Shown here in pieces: positions 1-6,567 of a stretch of 9,530 nt of DNA. Numbering within the stretch: the stretch's first letter is position 1; each line of letters opens with the position of its first letter. Below the pieces are notes generated by a model that ran no database searches, was not told the DNA's origin, and saw nothing but the letters and a program-made list of their open reading frames with translations. The translations under genes were made by a program, and so were the position numbers. Where the stretch lies: assembly GCA_946408315.1 (NCBI GenBank), contig CAMJRV010000066.1:1-9530 (forward strand). Reading direction: 5' to 3'. Source of the DNA: an uncultured Bacillota bacterium. GTDB lineage: Bacteria; Bacillota; Clostridia; Peptostreptococcales; Anaerovoracaceae.

Positions 1-69
1 GCGTATCCCTTCTATTTCAAATATGCTTCACCCTTATCGAAAGAAAATTCAAAAAATTTATAAAAGATA
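1..69. other. AT-rich upstream intergenic DNA
   Basis: I find no gene here. The last part, about 46-69, is rich in A-tracts and lies directly upstream of the -35 box, so it could act as an UP-element that contacts the RNA polymerase alpha subunit (inference). No end of an upstream gene and no terminator hairpin can be recognised, so the operon's upstream neighbour is unknown. Confidence 0.4.
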
Positions 70-98
70 TTGACAGTCATTTTAGAGTGGATTATTAT
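70..98 (+). promoter_or_regulatory. Sigma-A (sigma70-type) promoter of the operon
   Basis: A perfect -35 hexamer TTGACA (70-75) is separated by exactly 17 nt from TATTAT (93-98), a good -10 hexamer, with A-rich DNA upstream. Transcription should begin near position 105. It is the only convincing promoter I see in the window and is placed to drive all eleven genes. Because the expected start of transcription is so near position 112, the TTG codon there has no room for a ribosome binding site, which argues for a downstream start of ptsI. Confidence 0.8.
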
Positions 99-110
99 AA
101 AGCCATAAGC

Positions 111-147
111 TTTGTACGTACAAACGTACGATAGTACATACGTACCG
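111..147. promoter_or_regulatory. Putative operator: 14-bp palindrome plus phased ACGTAC repeats
   Basis: Positions 111-124 read TTTGTACGTACAAA, a perfect palindrome. ACGTAC occurs at 116, 124 and 140, and the intervening 132-137 is a degenerate copy (TAGTAC), giving an 8-bp periodicity through 147. A second inverted pair, ACGTA (124-128) and TACGT (139-143), lies inside. The block sits at about +7 to +43 from the predicted transcription start, a classical repressor position. The TTGTA...TACAA shape resembles operators of HutC-subfamily GntR repressors such as TreR (family knowledge), and two GntR-type genes lie in this operon. Binding is inferred. Confidence 0.55.
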
Positions 148-177
148 TCGGTAGATGGAAAGATACAGGTGGCAGGT

Positions 178-1896
178 TTGGTTATTCAAGGAAAAGCGGT
201 TTCAAAAGGAATTTCAATTGGCAAGGTTTTTCAATATGTGCCGTTCAAACCGATCGTAACGGAGCACATGATTCAGAAAGCCGAAGTGGAAGAAAGCATT
301 TGTTCGTATGAGGCAGTTCGGGACGAAGCGAGAAGAGAGTTCTGCGCGATCATCGAAAAGATGGCGAACGAGGAGGATGACAAGAAAAAGATATTTTCCG
401 CACATATTGAGATTTTAGATGATGATGAGATAAACGAAACGATCTATGCTCATATACGCGACGACTTATATTCCGCGGAATACGCAATTCATTCCGCGTA
501 TGAGACCTTTATCGGTATTCTCTCCAGGGGGAAAGACCCCTTGATCAGAGAGAGGGCGTTAGACTTACAGGATATTAAAATGCGCCTTTTGCGGCTGTGG
601 TTCAAGGCTCCCGCCGTCAATCTTTCCAATCTGGAAGAGCCGGTGGTTGTGGTTGCCAATGACCTTTTCCCTTCCGATACGGCAACGATGAGAAGGGAGC
701 ATGTCCTTGCCATTTTGACCGAAATCGGAGGAGAAACCTCCCACACGGCGATTCTGGCAAAGAGCTTCGGGATTCCTGCGATTTTAGGATTGACGGACGT
801 TACGCAATTATTAAAGCCGGGAGAGACGGTCATCGTAGATGCCGTGGAGGGCAGTGTCATTTCAGACCCGACCGAAGAAGACCTTATAAAGTTTAAAAAG
901 CGGATGGAAGAAGAGAAGCTCAGAAAAATGGAGACTGAGAAGTTTCTCGCGATGGAACCTTACACAAGCGACGGCGTACGAATTGATATCGCTTTAAATA
1001 TCGGCTCCGCCGAAGCTCACGAGCTTTCCTTCGCAGAAGTGACAGACGGCGTCGGACTCTTCCGGACGGAATTTTTATACATGAGACGATGCACCATGCC
1101 TTCAGAGGACGAGCAATATGAAGCTTACAAAAAGGTGCTGGAAACGTACGGAGATAAGCCGGTCATAATCAGGACCCTTGATATCGGAGGAGATAAGCAG
1201 CTTGAATGCATGGAGCTTCCGAAGGAAGAAAACCCATTTTTAGGTCTGAGAGCACTGCGGTTATGCTTTGATATGATGCCGGTGTTCAAGACGCAGTTGA
1301 GAGCCTTATACCGTGCGAGCGTTCACGGTACGCTTTGGATCATGTTTCCCATGGTCGGGAGCATCGGAGATATCCGCTTTGCAAAGCAGATTGTTGAAGA
1401 GGTCAAGCACGAGCTTCAGATAGAAGGCCATGAATACAGTGAAACCGTTAAAGTCGGGATCATGATAGAGATTCCTTCCATCGCAATCATGGCGGATATC
1501 GCCGCCTCCGAGGTCGACTTTGCGAGCATCGGTACCAATGACCTGTGTCAATACTTAACTGCGGTGGACCGGTTAAATCCGAAGGTGGCGAAATATTATC
1601 AGAGCTATCATCCCGCCATGTTCCGGTTGATCGGCAATGTCGTAAACGCGTTTCAATCCCAGAAGAAACCTGTCGGCATCTGCGGGGAGCTGGGCGGCGA
1701 ATCGCTGGCAACGGCTGTACTGATTGGATTGGGGTTAAGAAAATTGAGTATGAACAGCTCGTCGATCGCTTCCGTTAAAAAGACGGTATCGGAGATCAAT
1801 ATCAGGAAAGCGGAGCGCATGGCGCAGACCGTTTTGGGACTGTCGACCGCCGCGCAGGTAGAGAGCTTCCTGAAGAGCGAGATGAATGAGAAATAA
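178..1896 (+). CDS. ptsI: PTS Enzyme I (phosphoenolpyruvate-protein phosphotransferase)
   Basis: Cytoplasmic first enzyme of the phosphotransferase system: it autophosphorylates from PEP and passes the phosphate to HPr. I chose the TTG at 178, preceded by AGGTGG (167-172). This gives 572 aa, the usual EI length, beginning MVIQGKAVSKGISIGK, which matches the normal EI amino terminus. The active histidine in GGETSHTAILAK then falls at residue 189 and the PEP-site cysteine in GICGELGG at 502, the same numbers as in E. coli EI. The PEP-utiliser signatures GLFRTEFLYM and SIGTNDLCQY are also present. GTG at 169 is an alternative start. The frame is open back to a TTG at 112, but that overlaps the operator and is only about 7 nt from the predicted transcript start. 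It is the first gene of the operon; ptsH follows after 10 nt. A ptsI-ptsH order inside a sugar operon suggests a dedicated rather than housekeeping EI. Confidence 0.95.
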   Translation: MVIQGKAVSKGISIGKVFQYVPFKPIVTEHMIQKAEVEESICSYEAVRDEARREFCAIIEKMANEEDDKKKIFSAHIEILDDDEINETIYAHIRDDLYSAEYAIHSAYETFIGILSRGKDPLIRERALDLQDIKMRLLRLWFKAPAVNLSNLEEPVVVVANDLFPSDTATMRREHVLAILTEIGGETSHTAILAKSFGIPAILGLTDVTQLLKPGETVIVDAVEGSVISDPTEEDLIKFKKRMEEEKLRKMETEKFLAMEPYTSDGVRIDIALNIGSAEAHELSFAEVTDGVGLFRTEFLYMRRCTMPSEDEQYEAYKKVLETYGDKPVIIRTLDIGGDKQLECMELPKEENPFLGLRALRLCFDMMPVFKTQLRALYRASVHGTLWIMFPMVGSIGDIRFAKQIVEEVKHELQIEGHEYSETVKVGIMIEIPSIAIMADIAASEVDFASIGTNDLCQYLTAVDRLNPKVAKYYQSYHPAMFRLIGNVVNAFQSQKKPVGICGELGGESLATAVLIGLGLRKLSMNSSSIASVKKTVSEINIRKAERMAQTVLGLSTAAQVESFLKSEMNEK

Positions 1897-1901
1897 GGAG
1901 G
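1895..1901 (+). promoter_or_regulatory. Ribosome binding site deciding the ptsH start
   Basis: AAGGAGG overlaps the last bases of the ptsI stop region and lies 5 nt before the ATG at 1907. It fixes the HPr start at 1907 rather than the in-frame ATG at 1886, and implies translational coupling to ptsI. Confidence 0.8.
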
Positions 1902-1906
1902 CAAAT

Positions 1907-2173
1907 ATGTATTCAAAGAAAACTGTCGTTCAAAACAAAACCGGATTACATGCCCGCCCGGCATCGGATTTCGTTGCCGCGGCAAAAAAATATAAATCAA
2001 AGCTGACGATTAAAACTTCAGAAGAGGAAGCGAACGCAAAATCGATCATCCTGCTGCTCTCTTTGGGGGTTTCCGCGGGGACAGAAGTAGAAATCTGTGC
2101 CGACGGGGAAGATGAAGCGGAAGCGGTTGAAGCGCTGGTCAGCCTGATTGACAGCAAATTTGGTGAAGAATAA
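1907..2173 (+). CDS. ptsH: PTS phosphocarrier protein HPr
   Basis: Small cytoplasmic phosphocarrier that takes phosphate from EI and gives it to EIIA. The ATG at 1907 is preceded by AAGGAGG (1895-1901) with 5-nt spacing and gives 88 aa, the canonical HPr length. An in-frame ATG at 1886 overlaps the end of ptsI, has no good ribosome site and would add seven non-HPr residues. The catalytic His15 lies in the signature NKTGLHARPAS, and Ser46, the target of HPr kinase/phosphorylase in Firmicutes, is kept in NAKSI. The residues after Ser46 (IILLLSLG) differ from the common IMGVMSLG, so contacts with CcpA or HPr kinase could be altered (inference). It follows ptsI closely and is very likely co-transcribed and coupled with it. 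Confidence 0.96.
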   Translation: MYSKKTVVQNKTGLHARPASDFVAAAKKYKSKLTIKTSEEEANAKSIILLLSLGVSAGTEVEICADGEDEAEAVEALVSLIDSKFGEE

Positions 2174-2184
2174 GGAGGGATATT

Positions 2185-2934
2185 ATGGACAAATTTGAAC
2201 TTGAGAAAAACATGCCGATCCCATTGTATTATCAGATTGAACAGTTTCTCAGAGAGCAGATTTCGAGTGGGGAACTGAAGCCTGGGGATCAAATCCTGAC
2301 AGAAGAAAAGCTTTGCCTCAAATTCGGCGTAAGCCGCGCGACGGTAAGGCGTGCAATTGCAGACCTTGTTTATGAGGGCCTTCTGGAGAGGAATTATTCA
2401 AAGGGGACCGTAGTAAAGCAGCCGAAGATCATACAGGGGCTGTTTGAAGCGACCAGCTTCACAAGCGATATCATGAAGTCCGGAAAGGTAATCACCACAA
2501 AGATCCTTGAATTCAGAAAGATACTGGCGGATAAATTCCTGTGCCAGACACTGCAGATCGATAAAGAGGACTACTTACATTTCATAAAGAGAGTAAGATA
2601 TGTTGACGATATTCCGATCTGCGTGGAAGAAATCTATCTATCTGTTAAGATGCTGCCGGACTTTTCAAAAGAGCTCTTCACAGAGGAAGGCATGAATCAA
2701 TCTACGTATCACGTTTTACAGGAGCATTATGGCATTCTTGTAAAGCACATCGACGATACGATGTCCGCAGAAACGGCAGGCGATAAAGATGCGATCTTGC
2801 TTGATATTTCAAGCAACAGCCCTGTACTGCTAAGGCAAAGAATCAGCTATGACTCTTTTGACCGGCCGCTTTCCTATTCCAATGGCAGGTACATTATTAA
2901 TATAAACTTCAGCTTTCATGCAAAGAACGTTTAA
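2185..2934 (+). CDS. GntR-family (HutC subfamily) transcriptional regulator
   Basis: A 249-aa DNA-binding regulator. Residues about 10-78 form a GntR winged helix: PIPLYYQIEQFLREQI, then LKPGDQILTEEKLCLKFGVSRATVRRAI with the full recognition helix (Ser50, Arg51, Thr53, Arg55, Arg56), and a wing with SKGT (72-75). Residues about 85-240 match a UTRA effector domain, which in HutC-type regulators usually binds a sugar phosphate or related small molecule. The ATG follows AAGGAGGG at the ptsH stop, 11 nt downstream of ptsH. As the only intact DNA-binding regulator here, it is the best candidate to bind the palindrome at 111-124 and to autoregulate the operon. The effector cannot be told from sequence. 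Confidence 0.9.
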   Translation: MDKFELEKNMPIPLYYQIEQFLREQISSGELKPGDQILTEEKLCLKFGVSRATVRRAIADLVYEGLLERNYSKGTVVKQPKIIQGLFEATSFTSDIMKSGKVITTKILEFRKILADKFLCQTLQIDKEDYLHFIKRVRYVDDIPICVEEIYLSVKMLPDFSKELFTEEGMNQSTYHVLQEHYGILVKHIDDTMSAETAGDKDAILLDISSNSPVLLRQRISYDSFDRPLSYSNGRYIININFSFHAKNV

Positions 2935-2952
2935 ATTTACGGGAGGTATAAG

Positions 2953-3645
2953 ATGAATGAAATTGCTGTAAAAATTGATGCTGCGATCCGTGAAAAAAAG
3001 TTTGAAACCGATGAAATTCTCCCGGGCTATGAGAAGCTCGCGGCTATGTTTGGCGGAAATATGGAAGAGGTTCGCAATGGAATCGGAGATCTGGTCTATG
3101 AAGGCGTTTTGGAAAGAGTGCCGTCAAATAACGAGCAGGTGAGAGTCAGGGACCCATATCTGTGGGATGTGGTGAGAGGCAATCACAGCTTTACGGGAGA
3201 GGCGAAAAAGAGAGGCCAGAAACCCGGCAATAAGATTCTGACCTTTGAAACCCGCAAGGCGTGGCCTCAGATCATGCAGCGCTTGGATCTCGCAGAGAAT
3301 GAAGACGTGCTTGTGATGGAGCGTTTACTCTATGCTGACGATAAGACGGTCGGGCTGGAATTCTCGTATATGCCGGCAAAATATTATGAGGGAGTAACGC
3401 GCGAAATGTATGAAGGGGGCCAGTCAACCTTTGCGGTAATGGAAGAGCGCGGCCTGATTCCCGACAAGGGCGTCGACGAAATCTCAATTGCGACACTTGA
3501 AAAAAGAGAGGCGGAGTTGTTTGGGATGGACGAAGGCGTGCCGGTGCTGATCCGGTTCAGAGTGACGTTATCTCCGGCAGGGATTCCGATTAAAGGCTCG
3601 AGGGCAATTTATCTGTTCAGACCTGGTTACGAATTGAAAATATAA
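2953..3645 (+). CDS. GntR/UTRA-type regulator with degenerate HTH
   Basis: A 230-aa homologue of the preceding gene; both carry the near-identical block DLVYEG(V/L)LER, which suggests duplication. The UTRA-like effector domain spans about residues 70-228. The winged-helix half is eroded: the usual N-terminal PLYxQI segment is missing, LPSE is replaced by LPGY (23-26), the recognition helix GVSRxTVR is replaced by GGNMEEVR (34-41) with acidic residues, and the wing lacks KGT. It may therefore bind DNA poorly, bind a different site, or act as an effector-sensing partner of the first regulator (inference). The start ATG is preceded by GGGAGG (2941-2946), 6 nt away. The frame is open throughout, so it does not look like a pseudogene. 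Confidence 0.82.
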   Translation: MNEIAVKIDAAIREKKFETDEILPGYEKLAAMFGGNMEEVRNGIGDLVYEGVLERVPSNNEQVRVRDPYLWDVVRGNHSFTGEAKKRGQKPGNKILTFETRKAWPQIMQRLDLAENEDVLVMERLLYADDKTVGLEFSYMPAKYYEGVTREMYEGGQSTFAVMEERGLIPDKGVDEISIATLEKREAELFGMDEGVPVLIRFRVTLSPAGIPIKGSRAIYLFRPGYELKI

Positions 3646-3657
3646 GAGGAGATAATT

Positions 3658-4704
3658 ATGAAGGCCTTAATACTTGGTGATCGCTTTATGACAAATGAAG
3701 TTTTGACGGAATGCTTTGAAAAAGTCTTTCACGATTATCCCGAGAAGATCGATCGGATTTATCACAGCGACAATTGGCCTGTGGAGCCGGTTGAAAGAAA
3801 TGATGAAGTTTGCGAATACTGCGGAAGCGATCTGGAGATCGTCGAAAAAATAAAAGACGTCGATATTCTTTTAACCCATACGGGCTGTATTACGAGAAGA
3901 GTTATCGCAGCCGCCGAGAATTTAAAAGTGATCGGCGTCGGGCGCGGAGGACCGGTAAACATCAATGTGGAGGCATGTACGGAAAAAGGAATTCCCGTCA
4001 TGTATGCTCCCGGAAGAAATTCCGGCGCCGTAGCTGAATTCACAGTCGGCCTGATGATCGCGGCCACCAGAAACATCGTATCGTGTCATCAATCTTTCCA
4101 TAACGAAAAAAAATGGAGAGGCGACATGTACGCATATTCATACATAGGAAACGAGCTGTCGAATTCCACCGTTGGACTGGTTGGATTCGGAGCAATCGGA
4201 TCAAAAGTAACAAAGATCTTGAATACGTTTGGCAGCAGGGTTGTCGTTTATGATCCCTATATCAGTGAAGAGGCAAAAAAGAATTTTAACTGCCGGTTTG
4301 TTGATTTAAACACTCTTTTGAGAGAATCGGACATCATATCGCTCCATGCCCGGTATACCGCTGAAACGTATCAGATTATAGGCGCAGAGCAGATTGAGAT
4401 GATGAAAAACACAGCATATCTCATCAATACCGCCAGAGGCGAATTGGTCAATCACGAAGCGCTGTATTCCGCGCTGAAAGCGAAGAGAATAGCGGGTGCG
4501 GCATTGGATGTGTTTGAAGGCGAACCTCCGGAGGATTCCAGTGAGTTGTTTCAACTGGATAATGTGATCGCATGTACTCATTTGGCAGGAGCCTCCAGGC
4601 AGGCGGCTCTGATTGGCGCTCAAAAAGCCTGTGAGGGCATCCTCCAGATTTTAACCGGACAGAAGCCCGAGTTCTGCGCAAACAAGGAAGTCCTTGAAAG
4701 ATGA
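3658..4704 (+). CDS. D-isomer-specific 2-hydroxyacid dehydrogenase (YoaD/SerA-like)
   Basis: A 348-aa cytoplasmic NAD-dependent oxidoreductase that interconverts a D-2-hydroxyacid and its 2-oxoacid; the substrate is unknown. The substrate-binding half comes first, with GVGRGGPVNINVEA at about 93-106. The Rossmann motif GFGAIG follows (Gly176, Gly178, Gly181), with Asp199 in VVVYDPY at the end of beta-2, which favours NAD over NADP. The catalytic triad is complete: Arg260 (NTARGEL), Glu289 (FEGEPP) and His308 (CTHLAGAS). The pattern resembles B. subtilis YoaD and 3-phosphoglycerate dehydrogenases, but there is no C-terminal ACT domain, so it is unlikely to be a serine-regulated SerA. GAGGAG lies just before the ATG. 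Placed between regulators and aldolase, it probably acts on a carboxylic intermediate or cleavage product of the imported substrate. Confidence 0.88.
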   Translation: MKALILGDRFMTNEVLTECFEKVFHDYPEKIDRIYHSDNWPVEPVERNDEVCEYCGSDLEIVEKIKDVDILLTHTGCITRRVIAAAENLKVIGVGRGGPVNINVEACTEKGIPVMYAPGRNSGAVAEFTVGLMIAATRNIVSCHQSFHNEKKWRGDMYAYSYIGNELSNSTVGLVGFGAIGSKVTKILNTFGSRVVVYDPYISEEAKKNFNCRFVDLNTLLRESDIISLHARYTAETYQIIGAEQIEMMKNTAYLINTARGELVNHEALYSALKAKRIAGAALDVFEGEPPEDSSELFQLDNVIACTHLAGASRQAALIGAQKACEGILQILTGQKPEFCANKEVLER

Positions 4705-4735
4705 CAACAATTGCCTGATAGGAAAGGAGTATGGT

Positions 4736-5419
4736 ATGGAAAAATTAACTGTAGAGAAAATCGCGAAGATGATCGATCATTCCCTGCTGCAGCCGCAAAT
4801 GACGAGAGATGAAATCGATGAAGGCTGTGAAATCGCTGCGAAGTATAACACCGCTTCCGTATGTGTGAGGGGATATGACGTTTCGTATTGCGCCGAAAAG
4901 CTGAAAGGAACGGATGTCAAGGTCTGTGTCGTCACAGGGTTCCCCCACGGCAACAGCACGACGGCGTCGAAGGTCTTTGAATCGGAAGATGCGATTGCAA
5001 ACGGCGCGGACGAAGTAGACGTCGTGATTCCCATCGGGCTGGTTCGCTCCGGAATGTATGATTATATGAAAGACGAACTGGCGGCGGTACATAATGTCTG
5101 TTCAAAAAAGGGCGTTCCTTTGAAAGTTATCTTTGAAAATGCCTTTTTAACCAAGGAAGAAATTGCGGCATGCTCAAAGATCTGTGATGAATTGAATGTC
5201 GAATTTGTCAAAACCTCGACCGGTTACGCCCCGACGGGAGCGCTTGCTGAAGACTTGTCCATCATGAGGGAAAATGTAAAAGATTCCATTGAAATTAAAG
5301 CGGCCGGCGGCATTCGTACCTTAGATCAGCTCATCGAGTTTTATGAGATCGGCGTGACCAGGTTCGGTACGCGCTCAACAGCGGAAATTATTGCGGAAGC
5401 TGTGGAAAGAGGACTTTAA
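4736..5419 (+). CDS. deoC: DeoC-family class I aldolase (deoxyribose-phosphate aldolase-like)
   Basis: A 227-aa TIM-barrel aldolase. Classical DeoC splits 2-deoxyribose 5-phosphate into glyceraldehyde 3-phosphate and acetaldehyde. The catalytic residues are present: Asp95 in ADEVDVV, Schiff-base Lys159 in FVKTSTGY, and Lys188 in KAAGGIRT. The ATG at 4736 follows GGAAAGGAG (4721-4729) and gives a normal DeoC length. An in-frame TTG at 4694 overlaps the upstream gene and has no matching ribosome site. The C-terminal phosphate loop reads FGTRSTAEI rather than the common GTSSG or GASAG, putting an Arg near the phosphate site, so the true substrate may differ from deoxyribose 5-phosphate. No other deoxynucleoside genes are nearby; the neighbours are polyol-type PTS and dehydrogenases. 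The family is certain, the exact substrate is not. Confidence 0.88.
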   Translation: MEKLTVEKIAKMIDHSLLQPQMTRDEIDEGCEIAAKYNTASVCVRGYDVSYCAEKLKGTDVKVCVVTGFPHGNSTTASKVFESEDAIANGADEVDVVIPIGLVRSGMYDYMKDELAAVHNVCSKKGVPLKVIFENAFLTKEEIAACSKICDELNVEFVKTSTGYAPTGALAEDLSIMRENVKDSIEIKAAGGIRTLDQLIEFYEIGVTRFGTRSTAEIIAEAVERGL

Positions 5420-5467
5420 GATTATGAAAGAGGCCCTTTAACGCAAGGGATAAGGAGAAAGTAAAAG

Positions 5468-6526
5468 ATGGAAACAATGAAGGCGTTAGTTCTTACAGGG
5501 AAGCAGCAAGCGGAATACATAGATGTAGAAAAGCCTGTATGCGCGAAAGATGGAATGATTTTAAAAATTGAAGCGGTTGGATTATGCGGCTCCGATGTCC
5601 GGACTTATGTCCATGGGCATTCAAAAGTGAAATATCCGGCAATCATCGGCCATGAAAATGCAGGCGTAATCGTCGAAATCGGCGAGGAGGTCAAAGCGGA
5701 CTGGAAGGTTGGCGACAGAGTCATCGTAAATCCGGCGATCCCCTGCGGAAAGTGCTATTACTGCACCCATGACGACATGTCGGGATTATGTGAAATTTTG
5801 AGTGTTTACGGAAACGACATTCCGGGCGGCTTTGCACAGTATATGGCAATCCCCGGGGTCGGAATCGAGAAGGGTCAGATCATACGAATCCCGGATGAAA
5901 TCGACTTTGATGAAATCATTATCGTTGAACTTTTAGCCTCGGTAATCAAATCCCAGGAGCATATGAGAGTGAGTCTGGGCGATACGGTCGTCATTATAGG
6001 CTCGGGGCCGATTGGCTGTCTGCATGCTCAGATCGCAAAGCTTCGGGGAGCTACGAAGATTGTCATGGCGGACATCAATCAGGAACGGCTTTCCATGGTC
6101 GGCAAGTTCGGAGCGACTCATCTTGTAAACTCAGGCCAGGAGGATCTCGTGAAGATCGTCAAAGAGATTACGAACGGACGGGGTGCGGATGTTGTGATCG
6201 TTGCGGCTCCGACTGCGGAACCTCATCAGCAGGGACTGGAAATGCTCCGGAAAGAGGGCAGGCTCTCCATGTTCGGCGGCCTGAATAAGGATAATCCCTG
6301 GACGAAGCTCGACGCAAATTTGATTCATTATAATCGCTTGGAGATCCATGGAGCATACTCTTACTCGTTTGCCAACTTTATGCAGGGATTTGAACTTGTT
6401 TTGGCAGGCAAGATCAATAAGGACATCGTTACACACAAGATCCCGTTAAAAGATATGCCCGAAGGAGTAAAGCTGATCCAGGCGGGAAAAGCGATCAAGG
6501 TTGTGCTGAAGCCGTGGATGGAATAG
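5468..6526 (+). CDS. Zinc-dependent medium-chain dehydrogenase (polyol/alcohol dehydrogenase)
   Basis: A 352-aa cytoplasmic MDR enzyme that probably oxidises a secondary alcohol of a polyol or polyol phosphate with NAD. Catalytic zinc ligands are visible: Cys40 (GLCGSD), His62 and Glu63 (GHENAG), and the Glu of the VELLAS segment. The structural zinc lobe has four cysteines at 93, 96, 99 and 108, with one more residue than usual before the last. The nucleotide fold has GSGPIG followed by an Asp in MADINQERL, which favours NAD. TAAGGAG (5451-5457) lies 10 nt before the ATG; a second ATG at 5477 (MKALV) is possible. Gat-type PTS operons commonly carry such a phosphate-polyol dehydrogenase (for example GatD), so it likely oxidises the imported phosphate ester before aldol cleavage (inference). 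Confidence 0.92.
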   Translation: METMKALVLTGKQQAEYIDVEKPVCAKDGMILKIEAVGLCGSDVRTYVHGHSKVKYPAIIGHENAGVIVEIGEEVKADWKVGDRVIVNPAIPCGKCYYCTHDDMSGLCEILSVYGNDIPGGFAQYMAIPGVGIEKGQIIRIPDEIDFDEIIIVELLASVIKSQEHMRVSLGDTVVIIGSGPIGCLHAQIAKLRGATKIVMADINQERLSMVGKFGATHLVNSGQEDLVKIVKEITNGRGADVVIVAAPTAEPHQQGLEMLRKEGRLSMFGGLNKDNPWTKLDANLIHYNRLEIHGAYSYSFANFMQGFELVLAGKINKDIVTHKIPLKDMPEGVKLIQAGKAIKVVLKPWME

Positions 6527-6567
6527 GGAAGAGAAGCTTTTAGCAGTTATAAAAGGAGAGGGAAGCA

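Noticed and set aside
36..56. Possible CcpA (cre) site around CGAAAGAAAATTCAA
   Set aside because: It lacks the central CG and the TG...CA ends of the cre consensus; only the GAA/TTC symmetry is shared.
1306..2292. Open frames on the minus strand opposite ptsI, ptsH and the first regulator
   Set aside because: They have no recognisable domains or suitable ribosome sites and lie opposite well-conserved genes, so they are antisense shadows.
4694..4735. Upstream TTG start for the DeoC-like gene
   Set aside because: It overlaps the end of the dehydrogenase gene, lacks a ribosome site and adds residues not found in DeoC proteins; the ATG at 4736 has a strong site.
5434..5449. Inverted repeat CCCTT-TAACGC-AAGGG between the aldolase and the dehydrogenase, as a terminator
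   Set aside because: The stem is only 5 bp and is followed by a ribosome binding site rather than a T-run; the genes on both sides clearly belong together.
6537..6555. Inverted repeat CTTTTA / TAAAAG overlapping the ribosome site of the UroD-like gene, as a translational switch
   Set aside because: The stem is short and almost all A-T, so it would be very weak; likely chance in AT-rich spacer.
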